Assembly (NCBI GenBank): GCA_050732695.1 | Contig: JBOHRL010000033.1 | Span: 104,581-168,580 of the forward strand | Length of the DNA stretch: 64,000 nt | Origin: JBFFZF01 sp050732695 | GTDB taxonomy: Bacteria; Gemmatimonadota; Gemmatimonadetes; Longimicrobiales; RSA9 | Direction of reading: 5' to 3' | Part shown: positions 1-7,393 of the stretch, piece by piece | Position numbering within the stretch: the stretch's first letter is position 1 | Layout of the letters: each line of letters opens with the position of its first letter | The notes under the pieces: generated by a model | Database searches by the model: none | The model's input: only the letters and a program-made list of their open reading frames with translations | Told to the model about the DNA's origin: nothing | Program-made: the position numbers and the translations under genes

Positions 1-524
1 CGAACGGCGCAGAGCCGCTGGCCGGCGGCAATCCGGCGTGGCGAACCTTCTTCGAGTTCAGCCGTGGTCTCGACACGATGAGCGTACCGTGTCCGGATGT
101 GTCGCCATCGTGCAGGATTCCGCTGCGCGATGCGGACATCACGTTTGCGGCACTGGAACTGGTTCCGCGGGTCGCGCCGGCCGGGTATCTGCCGTCCGAT
201 TCGATGCTGCTCGTGTCGCGGCTGGTGCTGGTTTCGGATATTGCGCCACTGCCTCGATCGCCGTTGGGTGCGGGTGTGGGAGTGACGCAGCAGTTCGTGC
301 CGCGGTCGCGTTTCGAGACGCCTGCTGGCGGTGAGCCGATCGAAGTTCCAGTGACCGAATACATCCGGGCCCTGTTCGCCGATACGGCCACGGTCGATCC
401 GCTCACCCGGTGGATTGCGGTGCATCCAGGAATCGAGGGCGTGGACATCGGCGTAGCGGCATTCGATGCAATGCCGCGCTTGCGCCTCGTATTGACGGTT
501 GCTTCGGAGTTACAATTGCGATGA
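1..524 (+). CDS. C-terminal part of an unrecognised protein (5' end outside window)
   Basis: The reading frame is open from base 3 to the TGA at 522-524, so about 173 C-terminal residues are visible and the start lies before the window. The sequence alternates short hydrophobic stretches with Pro, Gly and Thr, as in a secreted beta-sandwich protein. I recognise no catalytic motif or family. The stop overlaps the ATG of the following outer-membrane protein (ATGA at 521-524), so the two are probably translated together and may act together at the cell surface. Function is unknown. Confidence 0.6.
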   Translation, partial: NGAEPLAGGNPAWRTFFEFSRGLDTMSVPCPDVSPSCRIPLRDADITFAALELVPRVAPAGYLPSDSMLLVSRLVLVSDIAPLPRSPLGAGVGVTQQFVPRSRFETPAGGEPIEVPVTEYIRALFADTATVDPLTRWIAVHPGIEGVDIGVAAFDAMPRLRLVLTVASELQLR

Positions 525-1771
525 GTGAGCTGCGAGGCATCGATCTGGCCGCGGCCATGCTGCGTTTCCGGAAGTGCGGGCGAACTGCCGTCCTCGCCGC
601 AGTCCTGGGCCTCACGATGGCAGCGCCTGCAATGGCGCAGTCGCTCTTTGCGACGCGCGGAATGGGACTGCCCGTTGCGCCGGTCGATGGGCGAACTCGC
701 GCGTTGGGTTCGATCGGCACCGGGCTTCTCGGCCTGAACACATCGCTTGTCAATCCAGCGGACATCGCCGGCTTCCTGCGGCGCGGTGTGGCCGCATCGC
801 TCCAACCGAGTTCGTCGACGACCGAGATCGATGGTTCGAGGGGCGACCTTGGCGGTGCGCGCTTTCCGATGGTCCGCCTGATGTATCCTTTCTCGTCACG
901 GTTGACCGCGAGCATCGGATACGGCGGGATTCTCGAGCAGTCATGGGCGGTCCAGATCGAAGGTCGTGAGTTGATTGGTGGCGATTCGGTCGAAGTCCGT
1001 GATGTCATTGAATCGCTGGGCGGTTTGTCGCAGCTCTCGATATCGCTCGGTTACATGGTCACACCGTCATTCGCGCTCGGCGTATCAGGCGGTTTGTACA
1101 CGGGGAACCTGGATCGTCGTTTGAGCCGGTCGTTTCCCGACAGTGCGGCCGGCCTCAACCCGTTCGCGACCAACCTGCGTTGGAACTACAGGGGTCCGTT
1201 TGCGACGGTGGGCGCCCGCCTCGATCTGGCCGGCACGGCCCGCCTCGGCGCGAGCGCGACATGGAACGGGACGCTCGACGTGGAAGGCGTCGCAGGCGTC
1301 GCGCGCGATGACGAAACGAAGCTGCCACTGCGTCTGAATGCCGGCGCGAGCGCGCTGCTTTCCTCGCTCTGGATGGTTGCGGCCGGCGCCGAGTGGGCCG
1401 GCAGCGGCAGTTCCCCCGAACGCGTGTTCGACGGGAGTGATGCACTGTCGGAGCGCCGGAACACGTGGAAGTTCGGCGGTGGCCTCGAATACGCCGGCAT
1501 CGCAACCAGTACCCGGACCTTCCCGCTGCGGCTGGGTGCGAGCTGGGCGCAACTGCCGTATTACAACACGGGCGAAGCTCCGGCGACGGAGTGGTCGGGC
1601 GCGCTGGGCATCGGGCTTCGCCTTGCGGAGGACGATGCGGGCCCGCTCGCCGTGGGCGACATCACGATCGAGCGCGGCAACCGGTACGGCCTTGAAACCA
1701 CGGATCGGCCGGGAGGGCTGACCGAATCGTTCTGGCGCTTTACCTTCAGTCTGTCCCTGTTCGGCAACTGA
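521..1771 (+). CDS. Outer-membrane beta-barrel protein, hypothetical
   Basis: A 416-residue protein. An N-terminal signal peptide is visible: a basic n-region (RFRKCGR), a hydrophobic core and an AMAQ cleavage site around residue 38. If translation starts at the internal ATG at 557, the signal peptide has a more usual length. The mature part is rich in Gly, Ser and aromatic residues with alternating polarity and ends in a strand with a terminal aromatic (FSLSLFGN), typical of outer-membrane beta-barrels. The Gly-rich N-terminal part of the mature chain recalls FadL-like or PorV-like barrels, but I cannot assign a family. It overlaps the upstream gene by four bases, and miaB follows after 18 bp. 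Confidence 0.72.
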   Translation: MSELRGIDLAAAMLRFRKCGRTAVLAAVLGLTMAAPAMAQSLFATRGMGLPVAPVDGRTRALGSIGTGLLGLNTSLVNPADIAGFLRRGVAASLQPSSSTTEIDGSRGDLGGARFPMVRLMYPFSSRLTASIGYGGILEQSWAVQIEGRELIGGDSVEVRDVIESLGGLSQLSISLGYMVTPSFALGVSGGLYTGNLDRRLSRSFPDSAAGLNPFATNLRWNYRGPFATVGARLDLAGTARLGASATWNGTLDVEGVAGVARDDETKLPLRLNAGASALLSSLWMVAAGAEWAGSGSSPERVFDGSDALSERRNTWKFGGGLEYAGIATSTRTFPLRLGASWAQLPYYNTGEAPATEWSGALGIGLRLAEDDAGPLAVGDITIERGNRYGLETTDRPGGLTESFWRFTFSLSLFGN

Positions 1772-1789
1772 GACACGATCCAATCAGCC

Positions 1790-3238
1790 ATGGACCTGCA
1801 CCGATCGATGCCCCACCGTTCCAGCAAGCTGCCAACAGCCTGGGTCGAGACCTACGGCTGCCAGATGAACGTCAGTGATGGCGAACTGATGCAGGGCATT
1901 CTGGCAGCGCGCGGATTCGAGCTGGCTGCATCGCCGGAGCAGGCGGACGTGATCCTGGTCAACACGTGCGCGATTCGCGAACACGCCGAACAGCGCGTCC
2001 TCGGTCGAGTCGGCGAGCTGAATCGGATCAAGCGCGACCGGCCCGATGTCGTCCTCGGTGTGACCGGTTGCATGGCGCAACGCATGGGCGAGACGCTTCT
2101 GGATCGTGCACCGTACGTCGATCTCGTCATGGGACCCGATGGCTATCGCAGCCTGCCGGACGTGTTGGCTCGGATTCGGCCGGCCAAATTCAGCACGGAC
2201 GCGAACGAGCCGGCGCGCGGAGCGTCCTCCCGTGATCGTCGCAAGCTGCCGGTCCTGTCGCGATCCGCTGGCGAAACGGTGCTCGATTTCACGATCGACG
2301 AGAACTACGAAGGGCTCGAGGTGCACCGTACCTCGCGAGTCAGTGCGTGGGTGCCAGTCCAGCGCGGCTGCAATCATCGCTGCACGTTCTGCATCGTACC
2401 GTACGTCCGGGGGCCGGAAAAGAATCGCGATCCCGAACGGGTTCTCGACGAAGTGCGCGGTATTGCCGCATCGGGGATTACGGAGGTCGTGCTGCTCGGG
2501 CAAACGGTCAACTCATGGACATGGGGCGACTGGTCGTTCTCCCGCCTGCTGCGTGAAGTCGCACGCGTCGATGGCATCCGTCGCGTCCGCTTCACATCGC
2601 CTCACCCGAACGACGTCTCGCCCGAGCTGGTCGAGGTCATGGCGAGTGAAGCCGCCGTGTGCAACCAGTTGCACCTGCCCGTCCAGTCCGGTCACGACCG
2701 CACGCTCAAGCGCATGCTGCGCCGATACACGGTGGCGCAGTTCATGGATACGGTGCAACAGGTTCGCTCCGCGATCCCGGCTATTGCGCTCTCGACGGAC
2801 GTCATTGTCGCGTTCCCGGGCGAGACCGACGAAGAGTACGAAGCCACGCTCGACCTGCTGCGTGCGGTGCGCTTCGACGATGCGTATCTCTACCGCTACT
2901 CACTGCGCGATGGCACGCCCGCCGCACGCTTCCCGCGCGATCAGTTCGTCGCAAGTGAAGTCGCGCAAGGCAGACTCGAACGCGTCATCGAGATGCAGCG
3001 CGCGATCAGCGCCGAGATCAATGCGGGCGAAGTCGGGCGCGAACTCGAAGTTCTCGTCGAGCGGGAAGCCCGCTCGGCCGGCGACATGCTCGGGCGGACC
3101 GCTGGCAACAAGGTGGCCGCGTTCCCCGGCGCTGCATCGCTCATCGGCCAGTACGCCCAGGTTCGCCTCACATCGACGACGGGCGCGACGTTCCGCGCCG
3201 AGCACCGCGTGCGCAACAGCCTCGAGCGAGTGGCCTGA
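1790..3238 (+). CDS. miaB: tRNA-2-methylthio-N6-dimethylallyladenosine synthase MiaB
   Basis: A 482-residue radical-SAM methylthiotransferase that adds the 2-methylthio group to i6A37 of tRNAs. The N-terminal UPF0004 domain has the three cluster cysteines C24 (YGCQMN), C60 (VNTCAIR) and C94 (TGCMAQR). The radical-SAM CxxxCxxC is C194-C198-C201, within RGCNHRCTFC. A C-terminal TRAM domain (about residues 410-478) completes the family layout, and the length is normal for MiaB. The start at 1790 gives a short N-terminal extension; ATG at 1808 is an alternative. A block of 33-bp repeats lies between it and comEC. Confidence 0.95.
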   Translation: MDLHRSMPHRSSKLPTAWVETYGCQMNVSDGELMQGILAARGFELAASPEQADVILVNTCAIREHAEQRVLGRVGELNRIKRDRPDVVLGVTGCMAQRMGETLLDRAPYVDLVMGPDGYRSLPDVLARIRPAKFSTDANEPARGASSRDRRKLPVLSRSAGETVLDFTIDENYEGLEVHRTSRVSAWVPVQRGCNHRCTFCIVPYVRGPEKNRDPERVLDEVRGIAASGITEVVLLGQTVNSWTWGDWSFSRLLREVARVDGIRRVRFTSPHPNDVSPELVEVMASEAAVCNQLHLPVQSGHDRTLKRMLRRYTVAQFMDTVQQVRSAIPAIALSTDVIVAFPGETDEEYEATLDLLRAVRFDDAYLYRYSLRDGTPAARFPRDQFVASEVAQGRLERVIEMQRAISAEINAGEVGRELEVLVEREARSAGDMLGRTAGNKVAAFPGAASLIGQYAQVRLTSTTGATFRAEHRVRNSLERVA

Positions 3239-3243
3239 CCCCA

Positions 3244-3342
3244 CCTCGAACAACGCGCGCCGCCTCAGCAGACCGGCCTCGCACGACGCGCGATACCTTA
3301 CCCGACCCACCTCGCACAGCGCGCGACGCCACACCCGGCCCG
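3244..3342 (+). repeat. Three tandem 33-bp degenerate repeats
   Basis: Three contiguous 33-bp units start at 3244, 3277 and 3310, each beginning CCTCG(A/C)AC and continuing with CGCGCG. By hand alignment, units 1 and 2 match at about 23 of 33 positions and units 2 and 3 at about 25 of 33. The array fills nearly all of the space between the miaB stop (3238) and the comEC start (3344). A 33-bp period preserves reading frame: one frame reads as an 11-residue repeat, P(T/A)S-x-x-A-R-x-x-(S/T)-R. No function can be assigned. Confidence 0.75.
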
Positions 3343-3343
3343 C

Positions 3344-5659
3344 ATGAGTCCCATCACAGGATTCGCCCTCGCCTTTGCCGCAGGCATCGCCGCCGGCCTG
3401 CGCATCGCAGGCCCCTTCCTGGCGATCATGACGGCTGCATTGTGCACGATCGCACTGATCCATGTCCGGCTGCGCGGTGATCGACGCACACAGATCCTGA
3501 TCTTCGGCGTCATCGGTCTGTGCGCGGGAACGATTCACGCCCGCCGCGTACGGATGGATTGCCGTGCGATGCTGCCCGACGGATCGCGCATGACCGTAAC
3601 AGGTGTGTTCGAGGGTCGTGTTGCGCCGGATACCACGGCATTCTTCCGTGCGGAGGAAATCCGGCTGGGCGCAGCACGGTTCGCGTGTGTCGGCGTGATA
3701 CGTGTGCGTGTGGCGCGTCGGGTGCTGCGACCTGTGCGCGGTGGAACGCACGTCCAGATGACAGGACGATGGTGGGCGTTTCCGGAGTCCGGTGGCTGGC
3801 CCGTGCCGCCCGAGCGGACCGGTACACTCTCGGTCACTTCGCTGCGAACGATGCAAGCCGGCCACCGCGTGCACTGGCTGTTGGCCGCGCGCGTTTCCGC
3901 GGAGAATCGGCTGAGACGTCAGTTCGGAGAGCAGGCCGGCCTTGCGGAAGCCCTGATTCTTGCGCGACAGGGCGGTCTCGATCAGGCGGTCCGTTCGGAT
4001 TTCGCTGCGGCCGGCATGGCACACGTGCTCGCCATCTCCGGCATGCACGTCGGCATCCTCGCCGCCATTCTGCTTCTCCTCGCGCGCGTGTTGCGGTTGC
4101 ACGCTTCGGCAGCGGCCATTTTCGCAGCCGCCGGCACTCTGGCGTACGTTCTGTTCCTCGGTGCGCCGTGGGCAGCGGCGAGAGCTGCGCTTCAGGCAGT
4201 GCTGCTGCTGGTTTCGCGGCTGGCGCAGCGTCCTGCGGATGCGATCGGCGTTCTCGCCGCGACAGCGATGGTCCTGCTCGCCGTCGATCCGCTCGCTCTT
4301 CTGGACGCCGGTTTTCAGCTCTCGTTCGCGGGCATGTGGGGCATCGCGTGGCTGCGCCGGCCTCTGCTCGCGGCTCTGCCCGAACGCGGGCCACGCTCAT
4401 TGCGCGAGGCGCTCGTTGTTTCGCTCGCTGCCATGCTCGCCACCTCGCCGATTGCCGCGATGCATTTCGGCCAGGCCTCGATCATCGGCCTCGTGGCCAA
4501 CCTCGTTGCCTCTCCGGTGATAGCGGCCGCGGTGCCCGCGCTTGCTCTCACGCTCGTGACGGACATGCTGCACTCCGGCATCGCCGCCGAATGGGCGGCG
4601 GGCACCGGCTTGCTGCTCACTGCAATGGTCACGATCGCTGCGCAGGCGGCGCGTGTGCCCGGTGGTCATTTTGCGGTCTCGTCGAGCGGACTGGTCGCTG
4701 CCCTGATCGCGGCGATGGCCTTCGTCCTCGCCGGTTTGTTCTTCCGCAGCGATCAGGATCCAAGGCCAGCACGGGAGCGCGCACGCCTGCGTGGCCGGCG
4801 CCTCGCTCTCCAGTTCGCGGTCGCGTTCGGCGTCTGGTGCACGGTGCCGCTGTTCGGCGGCGGCGGCGACGGCCGCGTCGAGATTCATGCCATCGATGTC
4901 GGACAGGGCGATGCGTTCGCGATTCGATCGCCGCGCGGCCGCTGGATTCTCGTCGATGCCGGCCCTCGCTCCGAGACGTTCGATGCCGGCAGGGCGCGCG
5001 TCGTACCCTTTCTGCTCCGGCACGGCGTCCGGCGCATCGAAGCGCTCATTCTGACGCACCCTCACGCGGACCACATCGGCGGCACCGAGGCGGTGCTCGA
5101 AGCCTTCGATGTCGCCACCGTGCTCGATCCGTCGGTCCCCGCGGGCCAGGAGATGTATTCCGATGTTCTCGCGGCAGCCCGCCGCGATGGCGTCCGCTGG
5201 TACGCCGGGCGGGCTGGCCGGGAGATCTCGCTCGACGGGATGACGATCCGGATGCTGTCCCCGGAGGACTCGTTGCTTGACGCCCGCGGTGACCCGAATG
5301 ATTATTCCGTCGTCTTCCATCTGGGCTACGGTCGGTTCGGCGCGCTGTTCCTCGGCGATGCGCCCCGATCGGTCGAGAATCGAATCGTCGCGAGGTTCGG
5401 CTCGGGCATTGCCTCGGACGTCATCAAGGTGGGACACCATGGGAGTCGCACATCGACCGGGGACTCGCTACTTCTCGCGACGCATCCCCGCATCGCCCTC
5501 GTTGCGGTGGGCCTGCGCAACCGGTACGGCCATCCCTCGCCTGACGTCATGACGCGACTCGCCCGCAACGGAGTGCGCGTTCTGCGCACGGATGTGAACG
5601 GATCACTCGTCGTTCGCGCGAGCGCCGATGGGCTGCTCGAGGTGCGAGTCGCGCGCTGA
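3344..5659 (+). CDS. comEC: DNA internalization/competence protein ComEC/Rec2
   Basis: A 771-residue inner-membrane protein of the ComEC/Rec2 family, which passes single-stranded DNA across the inner membrane during natural transformation. The order is an N-terminal membrane and OB-like region (about 1-180), a central multi-helix Competence domain (about 200-470) containing AISGMHVGI, and a C-terminal metallo-beta-lactamase domain with the metal motif THPHADHIGG around residue 571 and VGHHGS later. The length is typical of full three-domain ComEC. No clear ribosome-binding site precedes the ATG, which directly follows the 33-bp repeats. No other competence gene is in the window. Confidence 0.93.
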   Translation: MSPITGFALAFAAGIAAGLRIAGPFLAIMTAALCTIALIHVRLRGDRRTQILIFGVIGLCAGTIHARRVRMDCRAMLPDGSRMTVTGVFEGRVAPDTTAFFRAEEIRLGAARFACVGVIRVRVARRVLRPVRGGTHVQMTGRWWAFPESGGWPVPPERTGTLSVTSLRTMQAGHRVHWLLAARVSAENRLRRQFGEQAGLAEALILARQGGLDQAVRSDFAAAGMAHVLAISGMHVGILAAILLLLARVLRLHASAAAIFAAAGTLAYVLFLGAPWAAARAALQAVLLLVSRLAQRPADAIGVLAATAMVLLAVDPLALLDAGFQLSFAGMWGIAWLRRPLLAALPERGPRSLREALVVSLAAMLATSPIAAMHFGQASIIGLVANLVASPVIAAAVPALALTLVTDMLHSGIAAEWAAGTGLLLTAMVTIAAQAARVPGGHFAVSSSGLVAALIAAMAFVLAGLFFRSDQDPRPARERARLRGRRLALQFAVAFGVWCTVPLFGGGGDGRVEIHAIDVGQGDAFAIRSPRGRWILVDAGPRSETFDAGRARVVPFLLRHGVRRIEALILTHPHADHIGGTEAVLEAFDVATVLDPSVPAGQEMYSDVLAAARRDGVRWYAGRAGREISLDGMTIRMLSPEDSLLDARGDPNDYSVVFHLGYGRFGALFLGDAPRSVENRIVARFGSGIASDVIKVGHHGSRTSTGDSLLLATHPRIALVAVGLRNRYGHPSPDVMTRLARNGVRVLRTDVNGSLVVRASADGLLEVRVAR

Positions 5660-5662
5660 CCG

Positions 5663-5992
5663 ATGATTCGTGAACACGTGCCCGGGTTCCCCGCCGATGT
5701 GCGCGTCGTGCGGAGTCGCTGGATTCCCGCGATCGGCGGAAGACTGGCCGGAATGCGCGCCCCGGCCGCCGGTGTAGCGCTCGGCCGAACGATCCTGGTG
5801 CACCCCAACGTTCCACTCACGGACCGGCTGCTCCGTCACGAACTCGCCCACGTTCGCCAGTGGATGCGGCACGGCCTGCGTTTCCCGATTCTCTACCTGT
5901 GGTACCATTTCAAGCACGGTTACCGCGGCAATCCTTTCGAGATCGAGGCGAGGCGGGCGGAGCGCAGCCGCGTGCCGGGGAGGTTCGAATGA
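5663..5992 (+). CDS. Small HExxH-motif protein (DUF4157-like)
   Basis: A 109-residue protein with HELAHVRQW (about residues 59-67), the HExxH zinc-metallopeptidase-type motif. It is followed by aromatic-rich sequence (YLWYHFKHGYRG) and a conserved-looking NPFEIEARR segment, the pattern of small DUF4157-like putative metal-binding proteins. It has no signal peptide. It starts 3 bp after comEC, and its stop overlaps the fbp start (ATGA). The Glu near the C-terminus (EIEA) could be the third zinc ligand, as in gluzincins; that is an inference. Substrate and activity are unknown. Confidence 0.7.
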   Translation: MIREHVPGFPADVRVVRSRWIPAIGGRLAGMRAPAAGVALGRTILVHPNVPLTDRLLRHELAHVRQWMRHGLRFPILYLWYHFKHGYRGNPFEIEARRAERSRVPGRFE

Positions 5993-7017
5993 ACGGGCAA
6001 TCGGTCATCACCATCGAACGCCACATCATCGATCAGGAACGCCAGCACCCGGAAGCGACCGGTGCCTTCAGCCGCATCCTATACGACATCGCACTCGCCG
6101 CCAAGATCATTGCCCGCGAAGTCAAGATGGCCGGATTGATCGACATTCTCGGTGGCACGGATCGCACCAACGTGCACGGCGAAGAAGTGAAGAAGCTCGA
6201 TGTGTGGGCCAACGAAGTCATCTTCAAGGCGCTCGACCACGGCGGAAATCTGTGTTGCATGGCCTCCGAAGAGAGCGAAGAGATCATGCCGATCCCCGAT
6301 CAGTTCGAGGCCGGCAACTACGTCCTCCTCTATGATCCACTCGATGGCTCCTCAAACATCGATGCCAACGTCTCGATCGGTACCATCTTCTCGATCCATC
6401 GCAAGATCTCGCAGGGCCGCCGCGGTTCGATCGAGGATTGCCTGCAAAAGGGAAGCCGGCAGACCGCTGCCGGCTATGTCGTCTACGGTTCCTCGACAAT
6501 GCTCGTGTACACGACCGGCAACGGCGTTCACGGCTTCACCCTCGATCCCGGCATCGGTGAGTTTCTGCTCAGCCATCCGAACATCCGCATACCGGATCCG
6601 CCCCAGCGGATCTACAGCATCAACGAGGGCAATTACGCGCACTGGTCTCCAGCCCAGCAACGTCTCATCGATCACATGAAGGCCATTGACGGGCAGAACG
6701 CAAAAGCGTTCTCCTCTCGCTACATCGGCTCCCTCGTCGCCGACTTCCATCGCAACCTGCTCTACGGCGGAATCTTCATGTACCCGGCCGATCGAAAGAG
6801 CCCCAACGGCAAGCTGCGCCTCCTCTACGAGGCCGCTCCGCTTGCCTACATCTGCCAGCAGGCCGGCGGCCGGGCCTCCGACGGCGACCGCGACATTCTC
6901 GACATCGATCCCGACAGGCTCCACCAGCGTACCCCTCTCTTCATCGGCTCCATCGTGTTCATGGACTTGGCCGAATCGTTTCTGCGGGCCCCCGAGCCAG
7001 CCGTTCCGGCGGTCTGA
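5989..7017 (+). CDS. fbp: Class I fructose-1,6-bisphosphatase
   Basis: A 342-residue enzyme that hydrolyses fructose 1,6-bisphosphate to fructose 6-phosphate in gluconeogenesis. The family signature DPLDGSSNID (about residues 116-125) carries the metal-binding Asp residues. Further class I blocks are ASEESEE (about 88-94), the sugar-phosphate region YSINEGN, and KLRLLYEAAPLA near the C-terminus. I chose the ATG at 5989 because it overlaps the upstream stop (ATGA) and gives the normal FBPase N-terminus; the open frame extends upstream to 5860 without similarity. Together with ppdK in this window it suggests gluconeogenic capacity. Confidence 0.95.
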   Translation: MNGQSVITIERHIIDQERQHPEATGAFSRILYDIALAAKIIAREVKMAGLIDILGGTDRTNVHGEEVKKLDVWANEVIFKALDHGGNLCCMASEESEEIMPIPDQFEAGNYVLLYDPLDGSSNIDANVSIGTIFSIHRKISQGRRGSIEDCLQKGSRQTAAGYVVYGSSTMLVYTTGNGVHGFTLDPGIGEFLLSHPNIRIPDPPQRIYSINEGNYAHWSPAQQRLIDHMKAIDGQNAKAFSSRYIGSLVADFHRNLLYGGIFMYPADRKSPNGKLRLLYEAAPLAYICQQAGGRASDGDRDILDIDPDRLHQRTPLFIGSIVFMDLAESFLRAPEPAVPAV

Positions 7018-7393
7018 CTCCGCCCTCCACCGGCCGCGACACGATCCTGCCCCTCGGCGCGTTCCGTAACGACGCCCGGCGTCCATCCGATCCACTTCAG
7101 CGCCACCCTGAAGCCCGGGCCTCGCGAAGCACTGCATCGGTGGAAACGGTGCAACCCGCAATCGGAGCGGCAGTTCGGTGAGCGATTGGCCCTCGAGCGA
7201 AGCGCACGGGGTCCGCCCCATCAATGCCACACGGCCTCGCCTCGCGAATGAATCCGTTGCGATGTGTATACAATCGCGTTGCGGTGGGCCGTTGTAACAA
7301 GGAGAGCGGATGGCGATCTTTGTGGCGCGCAAACGGCTTCGGCCGTCCAGTCGAGGCCGGCTTCAGTCGAGATCCTACCCCGGAGGGATTGCC
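7018..7393 (+). promoter_or_regulatory. Intergenic region before the TonB receptor; weak promoter and two possible starts
   Basis: No gene is supported in this 376-bp stretch. A -10-like TACAAT lies at 7269-7274, but no convincing -35 element sits 16-18 bp upstream. Two in-frame ATGs for the receptor both have Shine-Dalgarno-like sequences: AAGGAG before 7310 and GGAGGG before 7394. The second gives a normal-length signal peptide. I looked for a cobalamin riboswitch because receptors of this class are often B12-regulated and saw no recognisable B12 box. Confidence 0.35.

Noticed and set aside
2106..3347. A 413-codon plus-strand frame across miaB and the 33-bp repeats
   Set aside because: It is Arg/Ser-rich shadow sequence of miaB. 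Only the repeat part is of interest, and it is reported as a repeat.
7018..7309. Possible riboswitch upstream of the TonB receptor
   Set aside because: I found no B12 box or other conserved riboswitch core in the region.
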